Assembly (NCBI RefSeq): GCF_000426605.1
Contig: NZ_AUFR01000008.1
Span: 1 to 64,000 of the forward strand
Source of the DNA: Propionibacterium acidifaciens DSM 21887
Lineage (GTDB): Bacteria; Actinomycetota; Actinomycetes; Propionibacteriales; Propionibacteriaceae
Length of the DNA: 64,000 nucleotides
Direction: 5' to 3'
Shown here: in pieces, positions 39,568-48,619 of the stretch
Position numbering within the stretch: position 1 is the first letter of the stretch
Layout: each line of letters opens with the position of its first letter
Position numbers and translations under genes: made by a program
The notes under the pieces: generated by a model
What the model was told of the DNA's origin: nothing
Databases searched by the model: none
What the model saw: only the letters and a program-made list of their open reading frames with translations

Positions 39568-41493
39568 GTGAGTTTGAAAGAGAACGCTCACGCCCCTGGC
39601 TTCGGCGATCAGGCTGCGGGCGGGCAGAGCACCGAGGCGAACCGGCGCGACGACCTCCTGGGACGACTGGAGCCGTTGGGCGTGAGCGGCAGCTACGTCA
39701 ACGCCGCGGGCGCCGTCGTCGAGGTCCCCACGAGCACGCTCGAGCTCGTCGACGACCACTTCCGCGACGAGCCGCCCCCCGGCATCGGCGCCCCGCTCGT
39801 CTGCACGCCGGGCCGCCACCATCCCGAGCTCTTCGGCGATCTCGTCCTCGAGGGCGGCCACCACTACCGGGCCCACGGCGTCGTCGACGTTCCCGGCTAC
39901 CACGTCCTGCACACCGATGACGGTCTGCGCCGCTTCGTCATCGCCGCGCCCGAGAGCCTGCGCTCCCCCGACCGCAGCTGGGGCTGGCAGCTGCAGCTGT
40001 ACGCCGCCCGCTCGCAGGACTCGTGGGGCATCGGCGACTTCCGCGACCTGGGACGCATCTGCCGCATCGCCCATTCCCAGCACGCCGGCTGCGTCCAGGT
40101 CTCCCCGGTGCACGCCATCGCCCCGGTGAGCCATCCGCAGGACTCCCCGTACTCCCCGGCGAGCCGCCAGTTCCTCAACCTTCTCCACGTCGCGCCCGGC
40201 GAGGCCCCCGGCGCCGAGCGCGTCGACCTGTCCGATCTGTCGGCGGCCGGGCGGGCCCTCAACGCGGAGCGCCTCATCGACCGCTCCGCCGTGTGGGCCC
40301 TCAAGAAGGAGGCGCTGTGGCGCGTCTGGGGCGCCGTGCGGGACGAGGAGAACATCGAGTACACCGACTACCGCCAGCGCCGCGGCAGGGCCCTGCGCGA
40401 CTTCGCCGTGTGGTGCGCCATCGCCGACGAGCTCGACAGCTCCGACTGGCAGGAGTGGCCCGCCGAGCTGCACCGCCCGGGCTCGGAGGCGGTGCGCCGC
40501 TGGGCCGGGGCGCACGCCGACAAGGTCTCCTTCTACGCGTGGTGCCAGTGGGTCGCCGACGTCCAGTACGCCGAGGCCTGCACCTGCGGCGTCGACGTCA
40601 TCGCCGACCTGGCGGTCGGCTTCGACCAGGGCAGCGAGGACGCCTGGGCCTTCCAGGACTCGTTGTGCTTCGACTTCGAGATCGGCTGCCCGCCCGACAC
40701 CCACAACATCGAGGGCCAGCGCTGGGGGCTGCCGCCGTTCAACCCGCAGGCGCTCGTCCTCCACGACTTCGGACCGTTCATCGAGATGGTCCACGAGGGG
40801 CTGCGCCACGCCAAGGCGCTGCGCATCGACCACGTCATGCAGTTGTGGCGCCTGTACTGGGTGCCGAAGGACGGCACCGCCGCGGAGGGCGTCTACGTCA
40901 CCTACCCGGTGCACGCGCTGCTGGCCGTCCTCCGTCTGGAGGCCATGCGCGCCGGCGCCTGGATCGTCGGCGAGGACATGGGCACCGTCCCTGCCGGGGT
41001 GCGCGAGTCCATGACCGACATCGGCATGCTCGCCAACCGCTCGGCCATGCGCGTCGACACCGACGACTTCCCCGAGCTGGCCATCGGCACCTCGTCGACC
41101 CACGACCAGGTGACGGTCGCCGGGCTCATCACCGGCTCGGACGTCGAGGACCTGCGGCGCATCGGCAAGAGCGCCGACTGGGACCAGATCGAGCGCACCC
41201 GCCGCGAGCTCGCCGTCGACGCCGGCGTCGATCCCGGCAAGCCCGGCCGCCGGATCGGCGAGCAGGAGATCCACGACGCCATCATGGCGCGCTACCGCCG
41301 TCTCGGCTCGGCCCCGAGCAGGGTCGTCCTCGCGGTGCTCGACGACGCCGCCATGGTGCGGGGCCGGCCCAACATGCCCGGCACGGTCGGCGTCTACCCC
41401 AACTGGCGGCTGGCCCTGCCCGAGCCGGTGGGCCGCACGATGCGCAGCCCGATGGCGCGTGACCTCGTGCAGCTGCTCAGCGAGAACCGCTGA
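39568..41493 (+). CDS. malQ: 4-alpha-glucanotransferase (amylomaltase, GH77)
   Basis: A 641-residue GH77 enzyme. Core motifs are SWGIGDFRDLG (donor site), SPYSPASRQFLN, ALRIDHVMQLWRLYWVP (nucleophile Asp in RIDH), IVGEDMGTVP (acid/base Glu) and SSTHDQVTVAG, with NMPGTVGVYPNW near the end. It transfers maltooligosaccharide units in glycogen and maltodextrin metabolism. An N-terminal region of about 110 residues precedes the barrel, as in actinobacterial MalQ. The GTG start agrees with the leaderless -10 box. Monocistronic, followed by a strong terminator. Confidence 0.95.
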   Translation: MSLKENAHAPGFGDQAAGGQSTEANRRDDLLGRLEPLGVSGSYVNAAGAVVEVPTSTLELVDDHFRDEPPPGIGAPLVCTPGRHHPELFGDLVLEGGHHYRAHGVVDVPGYHVLHTDDGLRRFVIAAPESLRSPDRSWGWQLQLYAARSQDSWGIGDFRDLGRICRIAHSQHAGCVQVSPVHAIAPVSHPQDSPYSPASRQFLNLLHVAPGEAPGAERVDLSDLSAAGRALNAERLIDRSAVWALKKEALWRVWGAVRDEENIEYTDYRQRRGRALRDFAVWCAIADELDSSDWQEWPAELHRPGSEAVRRWAGAHADKVSFYAWCQWVADVQYAEACTCGVDVIADLAVGFDQGSEDAWAFQDSLCFDFEIGCPPDTHNIEGQRWGLPPFNPQALVLHDFGPFIEMVHEGLRHAKALRIDHVMQLWRLYWVPKDGTAAEGVYVTYPVHALLAVLRLEAMRAGAWIVGEDMGTVPAGVRESMTDIGMLANRSAMRVDTDDFPELAIGTSSTHDQVTVAGLITGSDVEDLRRIGKSADWDQIERTRRELAVDAGVDPGKPGRRIGEQEIHDAIMARYRRLGSAPSRVVLAVLDDAAMVRGRPNMPGTVGVYPNWRLALPEPVGRTMRSPMARDLVQLLSENR

Positions 41494-41596
41494 GGCGCCA
41501 CGGCCCCGTCCCGCGGCTGGCTGCCACGACCGATGTCCGCCGGTCACGGGCTCGTGGTGGCTCCGGGGGAAACACCCGATGTCGTGCCGACGACAG

Positions 41597-41633
41597 GCGG
41601 GTGTCCCGGGCAGGAACTGCCCGGGACACCCGC
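41597..41633. terminator. strong hairpin, 17-bp perfect arms, 3-base loop
   Basis: GCGGGTGTCCCGGGCAG, loop GAA, then the exact reverse complement. It lies between malQ and the convergent sugar operon and can serve both strands. Confidence 0.85.
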
Positions 41634-41665
41634 TCATCCGGCCGGTTGGACGACCACCGGAGGAT

Positions 41666-42439
41666 TCATGGCGTGCGGACGGTGGCCTCACCGGGGTGGG
41701 CGGCGATCACCCGCGCCTTGTCCGTGGCGGCCAGGAGCTCGGGCGCCAGCTGATGATCGACGGACAGCGCGAAGCCGACCCTTCCGCCCTGCTGCCCCAC
41801 CAGGTCGATCAGCCGTTCGAGCACTTCCTCACGTCCCCCGATCAGGTCGACCCGCTCAGGGGCCGCCGTCGTGAACAAGTCGACCTCGAGGTCCTCGTCG
41901 AAGTGGATGAGAAGACTCGCCACGAGCCGGTCGACGTCGTGACTGCCCAGAACCACCCAGGAATCCGGCGATATCGCCGAGGCCACCTTGGCGACGATCT
42001 CCTCATGGCCCCAGCCGAGTCGCCATTGCAGTCCCAGCTGACCGCTTGCCGGCCCGGGATGCACCACGATACCCTCAGGATCGTCGTCGAGGGCGGCAAA
42101 CATGGTCGTCACGAAATCGTCCAGATCGGCGTCGATCGTCCATGCCCCTTGGACCCGGGCGAAGTAGTCATCGACGGCATCGCGTTCCATGACCATGACG
42201 AATTCGACCCGCTCGTTGAACTCGGCGAACAGTTCCACGGCCGTCCGCCTGGGATCGGTGATCGAGGTCGGGGCATCGGCGAGGGGTTCCCCGTCGGAGA
42301 AACGCGCCTTCTGGACTCGGCCATGGTCGTGGATGATGACCAACCGGGGAGCAGCCTTCCCGGAATGCAGGATGAGGTCCTGGGCGGCGCGCCATTGATC
42401 GACGTCGATGTCAAGCATCTGCGCATTCGCGTGCAACAT
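41666..42439 (-). CDS. hypothetical protein of the galactoside operon
   Basis: A 257-residue soluble protein that I do not recognise. Parts suggest alternating strands and helices (LVIIHDHGRVQKARF; RVEFVMVMERDAVDDYFARVQG; SWVVLGSHDVDRLVASLLIHFDEDLEVDLF). Two similar blocks (about 20-110 and 120-215) might be internal repeats of one fold. It starts 12 bases after the beta-galactosidase gene and is the last gene of the LacI-controlled operon, so a role in handling the imported sugar or its regulation is inferred. Codon use matches the island rather than the flanking genes. Confidence 0.7.
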   Translation of the reverse strand: MLHANAQMLDIDVDQWRAAQDLILHSGKAAPRLVIIHDHGRVQKARFSDGEPLADAPTSITDPRRTAVELFAEFNERVEFVMVMERDAVDDYFARVQGAWTIDADLDDFVTTMFAALDDDPEGIVVHPGPASGQLGLQWRLGWGHEEIVAKVASAISPDSWVVLGSHDVDRLVASLLIHFDEDLEVDLFTTAAPERVDLIGGREEVLERLIDLVGQQGGRVGFALSVDHQLAPELLAATDKARVIAAHPGEATVRTP

Positions 42440-42451
42440 TGATGGTTCCTT

Positions 42452-44536
42452 TCAGTCCAGGGCGATGCGGAAGGCGTGGACGGTGTAGGGCAGGAGTTCG
42501 CACATGAGGGGTTCCGTGCTGGACAGCTGTTCGCCCGACCACGCATCCTGGCATGCCACGATGGGGGTCTCGGCCGTGACCGTAGCGGTCTGCGGCTCGT
42601 CCGTGGGGTTCGCGATGAAGACGACGACATCCTTCGGGTTCGCCGAATTCAGATGGATCGTCGAGCGCAGCAGCTGGTTGTCGACCGTCACCGGGGTTTC
42701 CCCGAGACCGGCCAGGACCCGGCCCAGTACAGCCGCCATGTCGCCGGGCGACGCGACGACGTGAACGCTCCCCTCGCCGAGCTCCGCCGATCCCGCCGAA
42801 TTGCCGCCCAGGGCGTCGGAAAGGATCGTGCACGGCTCCATGTCGGCACCGAGAGTCGGGACCGTGGGCCCGATGATCAGCGTCCCGCCCTGACGAACGT
42901 AATCGACAAGGGTCCGCTGGGTCTGCGCGGAGAGGAACTCGAAGGTGGTGAGGACAACGATCCTGCGCTGCGCGAGCAGCTCGAGATCTGCCTCCGTGTC
43001 GCTGATGACGAAGCCGGCACGTGACCGCTCCAAGTTCTCGTACCAGGCCCCGAACCAGTCGCGCTTCGCCAGCTGGACGGGCTGCTGGAATCCGATGTCG
43101 CTCTCATCGACGGTGAGGATGTTCGGGTACTCGCTGAACGTGCTGGGGGTCTCCAGGAAATCGCCCGGGAACGACACGAGCACGCTGGCAGCCTCCAGCC
43201 TGTCATAGTCACGATTCGCCAGCAGGGCGACCGGGGCGAGAAGATCCATGTGCTGCCAGTCGAGGCGGTCGAGCATTCTGTTGGCCTGCCCGAAGACGTG
43301 GGCCTTGTCCTCCCGCACGGTGCCATCACGACGGATCGGGGAGTCGAGCCACCTGTCGCGTTCGACGAGCATGTACCTGCTGAACCCCTTGATGCCATGC
43401 ATCAGTGCAGCCTTGGTGACGAATTCCTCATCACGCAGGTCCCCGGGGTTCAGGTACCAGGCCCAGACACCTGCGATGAACTCCGGGATGTACGGATACC
43501 GGCTCGACCCGGACACATAGCTCGTGACCGTCCTCACGTGCTGGAAGAGTTCCTTGCGGGAATAGACATCGAAGCCGACGAAATCGACAACCCGCTCCAA
43601 GGCGATGAGATTGAACGGCGTCGTGAAGTTGGACGAGGCACCGCCCGGCCCGAGCGGATGCGGGTAGTTGTGGAAGAGCGGAATCGAGGCCAGGCCACGC
43701 TCACGGAGCATGTCGGCGAGCCGAGCAATCGAGTCGACCAGATAGTTCTCCCGGTACTGCGCCCAGTCCAAGTAGACCGGCAGGTCGCCGGGCTGCCGTG
43801 CGCAGAACTTGCGCGGCGGATCCACGTCTTCCAGGGCGTCGTACCGGGTACGGTGGGCCTTGGAGATCCCGGCCAGGGAACCGTACTTCTCGGCGAGGAA
43901 CGCGCGATACTTCTCGATCGAGGCCTCGGAGTAGTCCGACGAATAGTAGTTGAGTCCGAAGAAATAGGCCATCTCGTTGTCGACCTGGCAGGCGACGAGC
44001 CCGCCCTTCGGGTAGGCGTGCCGTGCTAGGATGGGGCAGATCGCGTCATACCACAACGCGGTCTCCTCGAAGAACTTGTCAGCGGCGTAGCTCAGGGCCG
44101 GGATCGGGCGGGGCGCCTGGGTGAGGACCACTCGCGTACCGCGTGCATTGCGGGCGTGCAGCGACTCATCGGCGAGGATACGCTGCGGGTACCCGAATCC
44201 GGTGAGTTCGGAATTGATCTGCGGCCCCGGCCGCACGACGATACGAAGGCCTTTCTCCTCACAAAGGCTCAGGAAGGCATCGATGTCGTTCGCGGGGTTG
44301 ATCTCACCGAAATCAAACCTGCCGCGCTCCAGCTCATGGACCTCCCACGGGATGTAGATGGAGATCATGCGATAACCCATGGCCACGACGGCGTCGAGGA
44401 TCCCTGACCACTTCTCCCGATCAAGCCGCCAGTAGTGGACGGCACCGCCGTAGAGCGCCCCGGGCTCACCCTCGATCAGGAATCTCTGGTTCGCCACCTC
44501 GAGCTGAGGCGTCTTTTCCAATGGAACGGTTCCCAT
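42452..44536 (-). CDS. beta-galactosidase-like glycoside hydrolase (GH35/GH42 clan)
   Basis: A 694-residue TIM-barrel hydrolase without signal peptide. GGAVHYWRLDREKW near 30 and IYIPWEVHELERGRFDFGE near 60 are the beta-galactosidase start. Acid/base Glu188 lies in QVDNEMAYF and nucleophile Glu352 in PEFIAGVWAWY, matching the GH35 layout. A Rossmann-like domain follows (GTLIIGPTVPTLGAD), then a small beta domain. It should release galactose from a sugar imported by the adjacent ABC system. ATG at 44536 with GTGAAAGGA upstream, 20 bases after the permease gene. Confidence 0.88.
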   Translation of the reverse strand: MGTVPLEKTPQLEVANQRFLIEGEPGALYGGAVHYWRLDREKWSGILDAVVAMGYRMISIYIPWEVHELERGRFDFGEINPANDIDAFLSLCEEKGLRIVVRPGPQINSELTGFGYPQRILADESLHARNARGTRVVLTQAPRPIPALSYAADKFFEETALWYDAICPILARHAYPKGGLVACQVDNEMAYFFGLNYYSSDYSEASIEKYRAFLAEKYGSLAGISKAHRTRYDALEDVDPPRKFCARQPGDLPVYLDWAQYRENYLVDSIARLADMLRERGLASIPLFHNYPHPLGPGGASSNFTTPFNLIALERVVDFVGFDVYSRKELFQHVRTVTSYVSGSSRYPYIPEFIAGVWAWYLNPGDLRDEEFVTKAALMHGIKGFSRYMLVERDRWLDSPIRRDGTVREDKAHVFGQANRMLDRLDWQHMDLLAPVALLANRDYDRLEAASVLVSFPGDFLETPSTFSEYPNILTVDESDIGFQQPVQLAKRDWFGAWYENLERSRAGFVISDTEADLELLAQRRIVVLTTFEFLSAQTQRTLVDYVRQGGTLIIGPTVPTLGADMEPCTILSDALGGNSAGSAELGEGSVHVVASPGDMAAVLGRVLAGLGETPVTVDNQLLRSTIHLNSANPKDVVVFIANPTDEPQTATVTAETPIVACQDAWSGEQLSSTEPLMCELLPYTVHAFRIALD

Positions 44537-44556
44537 GTTATTTCCTTTCACTTCTC

Positions 44557-45528
44557 TTATTTCTTGCTGCCCAGTGCCACGGCAAGGATGATGATGACCC
44601 CTCGGACGACCTGCTGCTGCGGGGAACTGAGACCTGCCAGAATCAGCCCGTTGTTGATGAGTCCCATGAAGAGTGCGCCGAACACGGTCCCGAGGACGGA
44701 GCCACGGCCACCCGCCAGGGCCGTGCCGCCAAGAATGACGGCCGCGATGGCGTTCATCTCGTCGCCTTGGCCCCACTGGTACCGTCCGGATTGCAGCCGC
44801 CCGGCGTACAGCATTCCGCCGAGCGCAGCGACGACCGCGGAGATCAGCATGACCAGGAATTTCGTTCGGACAACGCTGATCCCGGTGTAGATCGAAGCAG
44901 TCGGATTGGCGCCGACCGAGACGACATGACGCCCGAAGCGGGTCTTCTTGAGAACAAATGCGCCGCAGCCCGCCACGATGAGGAACCAGATCACCAGGCC
45001 CGGCAACGGTCCGATGTCACCGGAGCCAAAGGCCATGTTGTAGCCCTGCTTCAGGATGGGCTGGGGCGCAGAATCAGTGACCCATTGGGCCAGGCCGAAC
45101 GCGATCCCCATCATTGCCAGGGTCACCAGGAATGACGGGATCTTCACGAAGGCCACCAGACTTCCGTTGATGAGACCGATGAGCATCCCGACCATGAGCC
45201 CCACGACGATTCCGGCAAGAATGCCCCAGTGGGAGATCGCCATGGCCGTGACCACGGAAACGAGTCCGGCCACCGAGCCGACCGAAAGATCGATTTCGGC
45301 ATCGGCGATGACGAAAGTCATCCCCACCGCGATCACGCCCACGATGGCGCTCTGCCGGAGGATGTTCATGAGGTTTCCGCTGGTGAGAAAGCCCCGATCG
45401 TCAAGCACGACTGCGAACAGGACGAAAGTGACGGCGAACGCCAGGTATATGATGTACTGCCCAAGGTTCACCCGGCTCAACAGGCCCTTGGCCCGGGAAT
45501 GTGTCCCCCCGATTGATGATTCGGTCAT
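44557..45528 (-). CDS. CUT2-type sugar ABC transporter permease (RbsC-like)
   Basis: A 323-residue permease with about eight to ten membrane helices. The CUT2 loop IDLSVGSVAGLVSVVTAM and the C-terminal AVILGGTALAGGRGSVLGTVFGA are family signatures (RbsC/MglC/XylH). It passes a sugar delivered by the lipoprotein encoded upstream. Its start overlaps the ATPase stop by four bases. Confidence 0.93.
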   Translation of the reverse strand: MTESSIGGTHSRAKGLLSRVNLGQYIIYLAFAVTFVLFAVVLDDRGFLTSGNLMNILRQSAIVGVIAVGMTFVIADAEIDLSVGSVAGLVSVVTAMAISHWGILAGIVVGLMVGMLIGLINGSLVAFVKIPSFLVTLAMMGIAFGLAQWVTDSAPQPILKQGYNMAFGSGDIGPLPGLVIWFLIVAGCGAFVLKKTRFGRHVVSVGANPTASIYTGISVVRTKFLVMLISAVVAALGGMLYAGRLQSGRYQWGQGDEMNAIAAVILGGTALAGGRGSVLGTVFGALFMGLINNGLILAGLSSPQQQVVRGVIIILAVALGSKK

Positions 45529-47036
45529 TGCTCAACTCCTTGTACCCACATCTCCAACGTGGTTTCGTCCGGCACCGCATCCGCCGGAAGACTGCGGATG
45601 ATGGAGCCACCTCGCATGATGAGATACCGATCACTCATGGCGATGAGTTCTTGATACTCACTCGAAACAACAAGGACTGCACCGCCGTCTCGAGCAAACT
45701 CCCTCACCTGTCTGACAATTTCTGATTTCGTTCCGATGTCCACCCCTGCGGTCGGCTCGTCCATGAGCAGCAGTCGGGGGCCGACCCCCAGCCACTTGCC
45801 GATCACCACTTTCTGCTGGTTGCCGCCCGACAGCACCTCGACGGGCAGGTTCGGGCCTGCGCCCCTGATGCCGTAGGAACCAATCAGCTGAACTGCGCGA
45901 TCCCGTTCGGCGGCCGCGGAGAGCAGACCGCCGCGCAGCACCGCCGAGAGATCCGGAAGAACGAGGTTCTCCTGGACGGAGTGCTTGAGTATGAGTCCTT
46001 GACGGCGCCGATCCTCCGGAATCAGCACGACGCCTGCCGCGATGGCGTCCCTCGGACTCTTCGGCGACATGGGTCGACCGTCGAGGACGACACTGCCCAT
46101 GGTTATCCGATTGATTCCGAACAAGGCCTCAAGGAGCTCGGTCCGGCCGGATCCCATGAGTCCTGCCACCCCTATGACCTCACCGGCGTGCACCTCGAAG
46201 GAGACATCGTGCAGCTTGCGCTGCGCACTCACGCCGGTGACTTGCAGCAGCACGCCCCCGCACTGCCCCGTGGAACCAGCAGCAGTGAGGGCCACGGCCT
46301 TCCCCGCTATCCCCCGAACGATCTCTTCCTGGGTGGTCTCGGAGATCGGCCTGGTGAGCAGATTCGATCCATTCCGGAGAATCGTTATCCTGTCCGCTAT
46401 CTCGTAGATCTCCTCCATGCGGTGGGATATGTAGATGATGCCGATGCCCTGCTCCCGAAGGTTCCGCAGCAGCTCAAAAAGCCGATCCGCCTCCTTCCTG
46501 GCCAATGACGCGGTGGGCTCGTCCATGATGAGCACTCGGGCTCTCCCCCGCAAGGCCTTGGCAATTTCGGTGAGCTGCCAATAGGCCGTGCCCAGGGACG
46601 CCAGCTCGGCACACGGATCCAGGTCGACCTGCATCCGCTCCAATATCTCCCGGGCGCCGGCAACCATCTCAGCATCCCGGATGAGCATTGCCGAGCGCGG
46701 CTCATCATTGAGGTAGATGTTCTGCGCGACCGTCAGCGTGGGGACCAGGGAGAACTCTTGGAAGACCATCCCGATACCCTGACGCCGCGCATCGGCGTAC
46801 GTGTTCAGCTGGGCCGGCCTCCCCTGGATCTCAATCGTTCCGGCATCTTTCTGGTAGACGCCCTGGAGGATCTTCATGAGAGTTGACTTGCCGGCCCCAT
46901 TCCCTCCCGCCAGCGCGTGTATCTCCCCTGCCCTCACTTCGAAGCCGACATCGTTGAGGACCTGCACGCCGTTGAAACTCTTGCGGATGCCCGACATCCT
47001 GATCAAGGTCGGCTCAGTGCAACCGGTCACAGTCAT
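45525..47036 (-). CDS. CUT2-type sugar ABC transporter ATPase (RbsA-like, two domains)
   Basis: A 503-residue tandem ATPase. Domain 1 has Walker A GGNGAGKST (about 48-56) and Walker B VLIMDEP, but its signature reads LGTAYWQLTEIAKAL instead of the usual LSVGQQQMVEIAKAL. Domain 2 has the CUT2-type degenerate Walker A (AGLMGSGRTELL), signature LSGGNQQKVVIGKWL and LLLMDEP. It drives sugar import. Its ATG overlaps the stop of the binding-protein gene by four bases, and its stop overlaps the permease start, so the three are coupled. Confidence 0.93.
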   Translation of the reverse strand: MTVTGCTEPTLIRMSGIRKSFNGVQVLNDVGFEVRAGEIHALAGGNGAGKSTLMKILQGVYQKDAGTIEIQGRPAQLNTYADARRQGIGMVFQEFSLVPTLTVAQNIYLNDEPRSAMLIRDAEMVAGAREILERMQVDLDPCAELASLGTAYWQLTEIAKALRGRARVLIMDEPTASLARKEADRLFELLRNLREQGIGIIYISHRMEEIYEIADRITILRNGSNLLTRPISETTQEEIVRGIAGKAVALTAAGSTGQCGGVLLQVTGVSAQRKLHDVSFEVHAGEVIGVAGLMGSGRTELLEALFGINRITMGSVVLDGRPMSPKSPRDAIAAGVVLIPEDRRRQGLILKHSVQENLVLPDLSAVLRGGLLSAAAERDRAVQLIGSYGIRGAGPNLPVEVLSGGNQQKVVIGKWLGVGPRLLLMDEPTAGVDIGTKSEIVRQVREFARDGGAVLVVSSEYQELIAMSDRYLIMRGGSIIRSLPADAVPDETTLEMWVQGVEQ

Positions 47037-48196
47037 CCCTCCAGCGCCTGCCGCACTTCTTCGGGCGGATCGGTGTGATAGACGCTCCGCCAGGCATCAG
47101 CAACATTGTCCCTGGTCACCGCCAGCGGGCTCAGCGCAATGAAGGCCGGAATCGTCTGGCCAAACAGGGCCTTGACCGCTGCATTTGCCTCGGTGATCCC
47201 GGCATCATATGGACGCTGTGCGCCGAGTCCGCAGACATACTGGCCCTGGGCCATTGCGATAGCAACATTCTTGCCAAGATCTTCGGAGGCCACTCCAAGA
47301 TCTGTCCGGCTTGCCGAACGCGCCGCCGCGATGACTCCCTCAGCGGGGACGTCCCACACGGCCCAGATGCCGTTCAGATCGGCGTTCTGGCTGAGGAGGG
47401 CATCGGCTTGTTTCTGCGCAGAGCCGGCGAGATCCGAACCACTGATGCCTCGCTCCGCAATGATCCGGATGTCCGGGTAATTGCTCGTGAGCGTCTCTTT
47501 GAACCCCTGGTAGCGCTGGTTCGTCACGAAGTAATCGGCTTCGTAATAGATGGCAGCGATCTTCCCCTGCCCGCCGAGGGTCTTCGCCATGAGATGCGCT
47601 GAGATCGCCCCGTTCCCGTAGTTGTCGGACGAGACGACACAGGCATAGTCCGAACCAGCGGTGAAGCCGTCCGGACAGTTGTCCATGAACACGACCTTGA
47701 CGCCTTGGTCCACGGCCATTCGATATGCCGAGGCAGTCGCGACAGGATCGGTGGGGATGGAGACGAGGATGTTCGGTTTCTGGGCCAGGATCGTCTCGAC
47801 GTCGGACACCTGCTTGCTGGGGTCCATGTTCGCGTCCGTGGTCGACGTGATCTTGATGCCGAGCTCGTTGAACCGCGACGTGAGGCCAGCGATCTGCGCC
47901 GCCGACCAGTCGTCACCGCTCGTGTGCATCGCAATCGCGGCGGTCGCCCCCATCGCTTTCACGGTGTCGATGTCGGAGTCGGTGAGGTCGACCTCCGAGG
48001 CGGCGGCGGCGCTCTCGCCATGCGGCCCGGTGGCACTCACGGCCGATTCCAGCTGACGGATCGCCTCATCGGCCTTCGCGTTGACCTCCGCATTCGTTGC
48101 CGTTGCCGTGCTCTCACCAGAAGACGTACATCCCTGCAGGAACAACGCGCTGATCGGAATACCAGCCGCAGCAAGCAAGACAGTTCGTCGTTGCAT
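47033..48196 (-). CDS. sugar-binding lipoprotein of the CUT2 importer
   Basis: A 387-residue lipoprotein. The signal peptide MQRRTVLLAAAGIPISALFLQGC ends in a lipobox (LQGC), so the mature Cys is acylated. The rest is a periplasmic-binding-protein fold of the ribose/galactose type (ILVSIPTDPVATASAYRMAVDQGVKVVFMDN; GNGAISAHLMAKTLGGQGKIAAIYYEAD; ADLNGIWAVWDVPAEGVIAAAR). The ATG at 48196 follows AAGGAG by eight bases; an upstream in-frame ATG lacks one. First gene of the galactoside operon. Confidence 0.92.
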   Translation of the reverse strand: MQRRTVLLAAAGIPISALFLQGCTSSGESTATATNAEVNAKADEAIRQLESAVSATGPHGESAAAASEVDLTDSDIDTVKAMGATAAIAMHTSGDDWSAAQIAGLTSRFNELGIKITSTTDANMDPSKQVSDVETILAQKPNILVSIPTDPVATASAYRMAVDQGVKVVFMDNCPDGFTAGSDYACVVSSDNYGNGAISAHLMAKTLGGQGKIAAIYYEADYFVTNQRYQGFKETLTSNYPDIRIIAERGISGSDLAGSAQKQADALLSQNADLNGIWAVWDVPAEGVIAAARSASRTDLGVASEDLGKNVAIAMAQGQYVCGLGAQRPYDAGITEANAAVKALFGQTIPAFIALSPLAVTRDNVADAWRSVYHTDPPEEVRQALEG

Positions 48197-48255
48197 CGTC
48201 AATCTCCTTCGATCCACGTTGACTCACGGTTGACGCGTGCGCCGCAATCCTTTGA

Positions 48256-48297
48256 TTGTGAACGTTTCGTCATCACATAGTGTGAACGTTTTGCACA
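48256..48297. promoter_or_regulatory. putative LacI-family operators upstream of sugar operon
   Basis: The sequence TGTGAACGTTT occurs twice in direct orientation, at 48257-48267 and 48281-48291, each with a palindromic AACGTT centre typical of LacI-family sites; the second is followed by TTGCACA. The pair lies about 60-100 bases before the operon start and is the natural target of the adjacent LacI-type regulator. Confidence 0.6.
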
Positions 48298-48619
48298 GCC
48301 GTGTCAAGAGCTGCTCCCGCACGGATCAGCGCCGCTGATGCGTGGCTCGGATCCGCCCCGGGACGAGGCATCACACCTCTTCCCGTGGTGGGCAGCGGGA
48401 TCGAGCACAAGGGCGGCGGTACGTCACGTGAACGCCATGAGTCCGCTCACCCGGCGCCCAGCGCACTGGTGGGACGTCCGGTGACTGACGAGCCGATGGG
48501 GGCCACGCCCGTCCCGTCGGCCCGACTCGCTCGGAGGACGTCCCGTTGCACCGCACCCCGGGACGCGACCGGACGTCGCGGCACGCCGGGCCGCGCCCCC
48601 CGGGTCACCGATCGGGAAC
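48298..48619. other. intergenic, no gene seen
   Basis: About 320 bases between the sugar operon promoter and the 3' end of the LacI-type gene. No convincing gene or hairpin. Confidence 0.45.
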
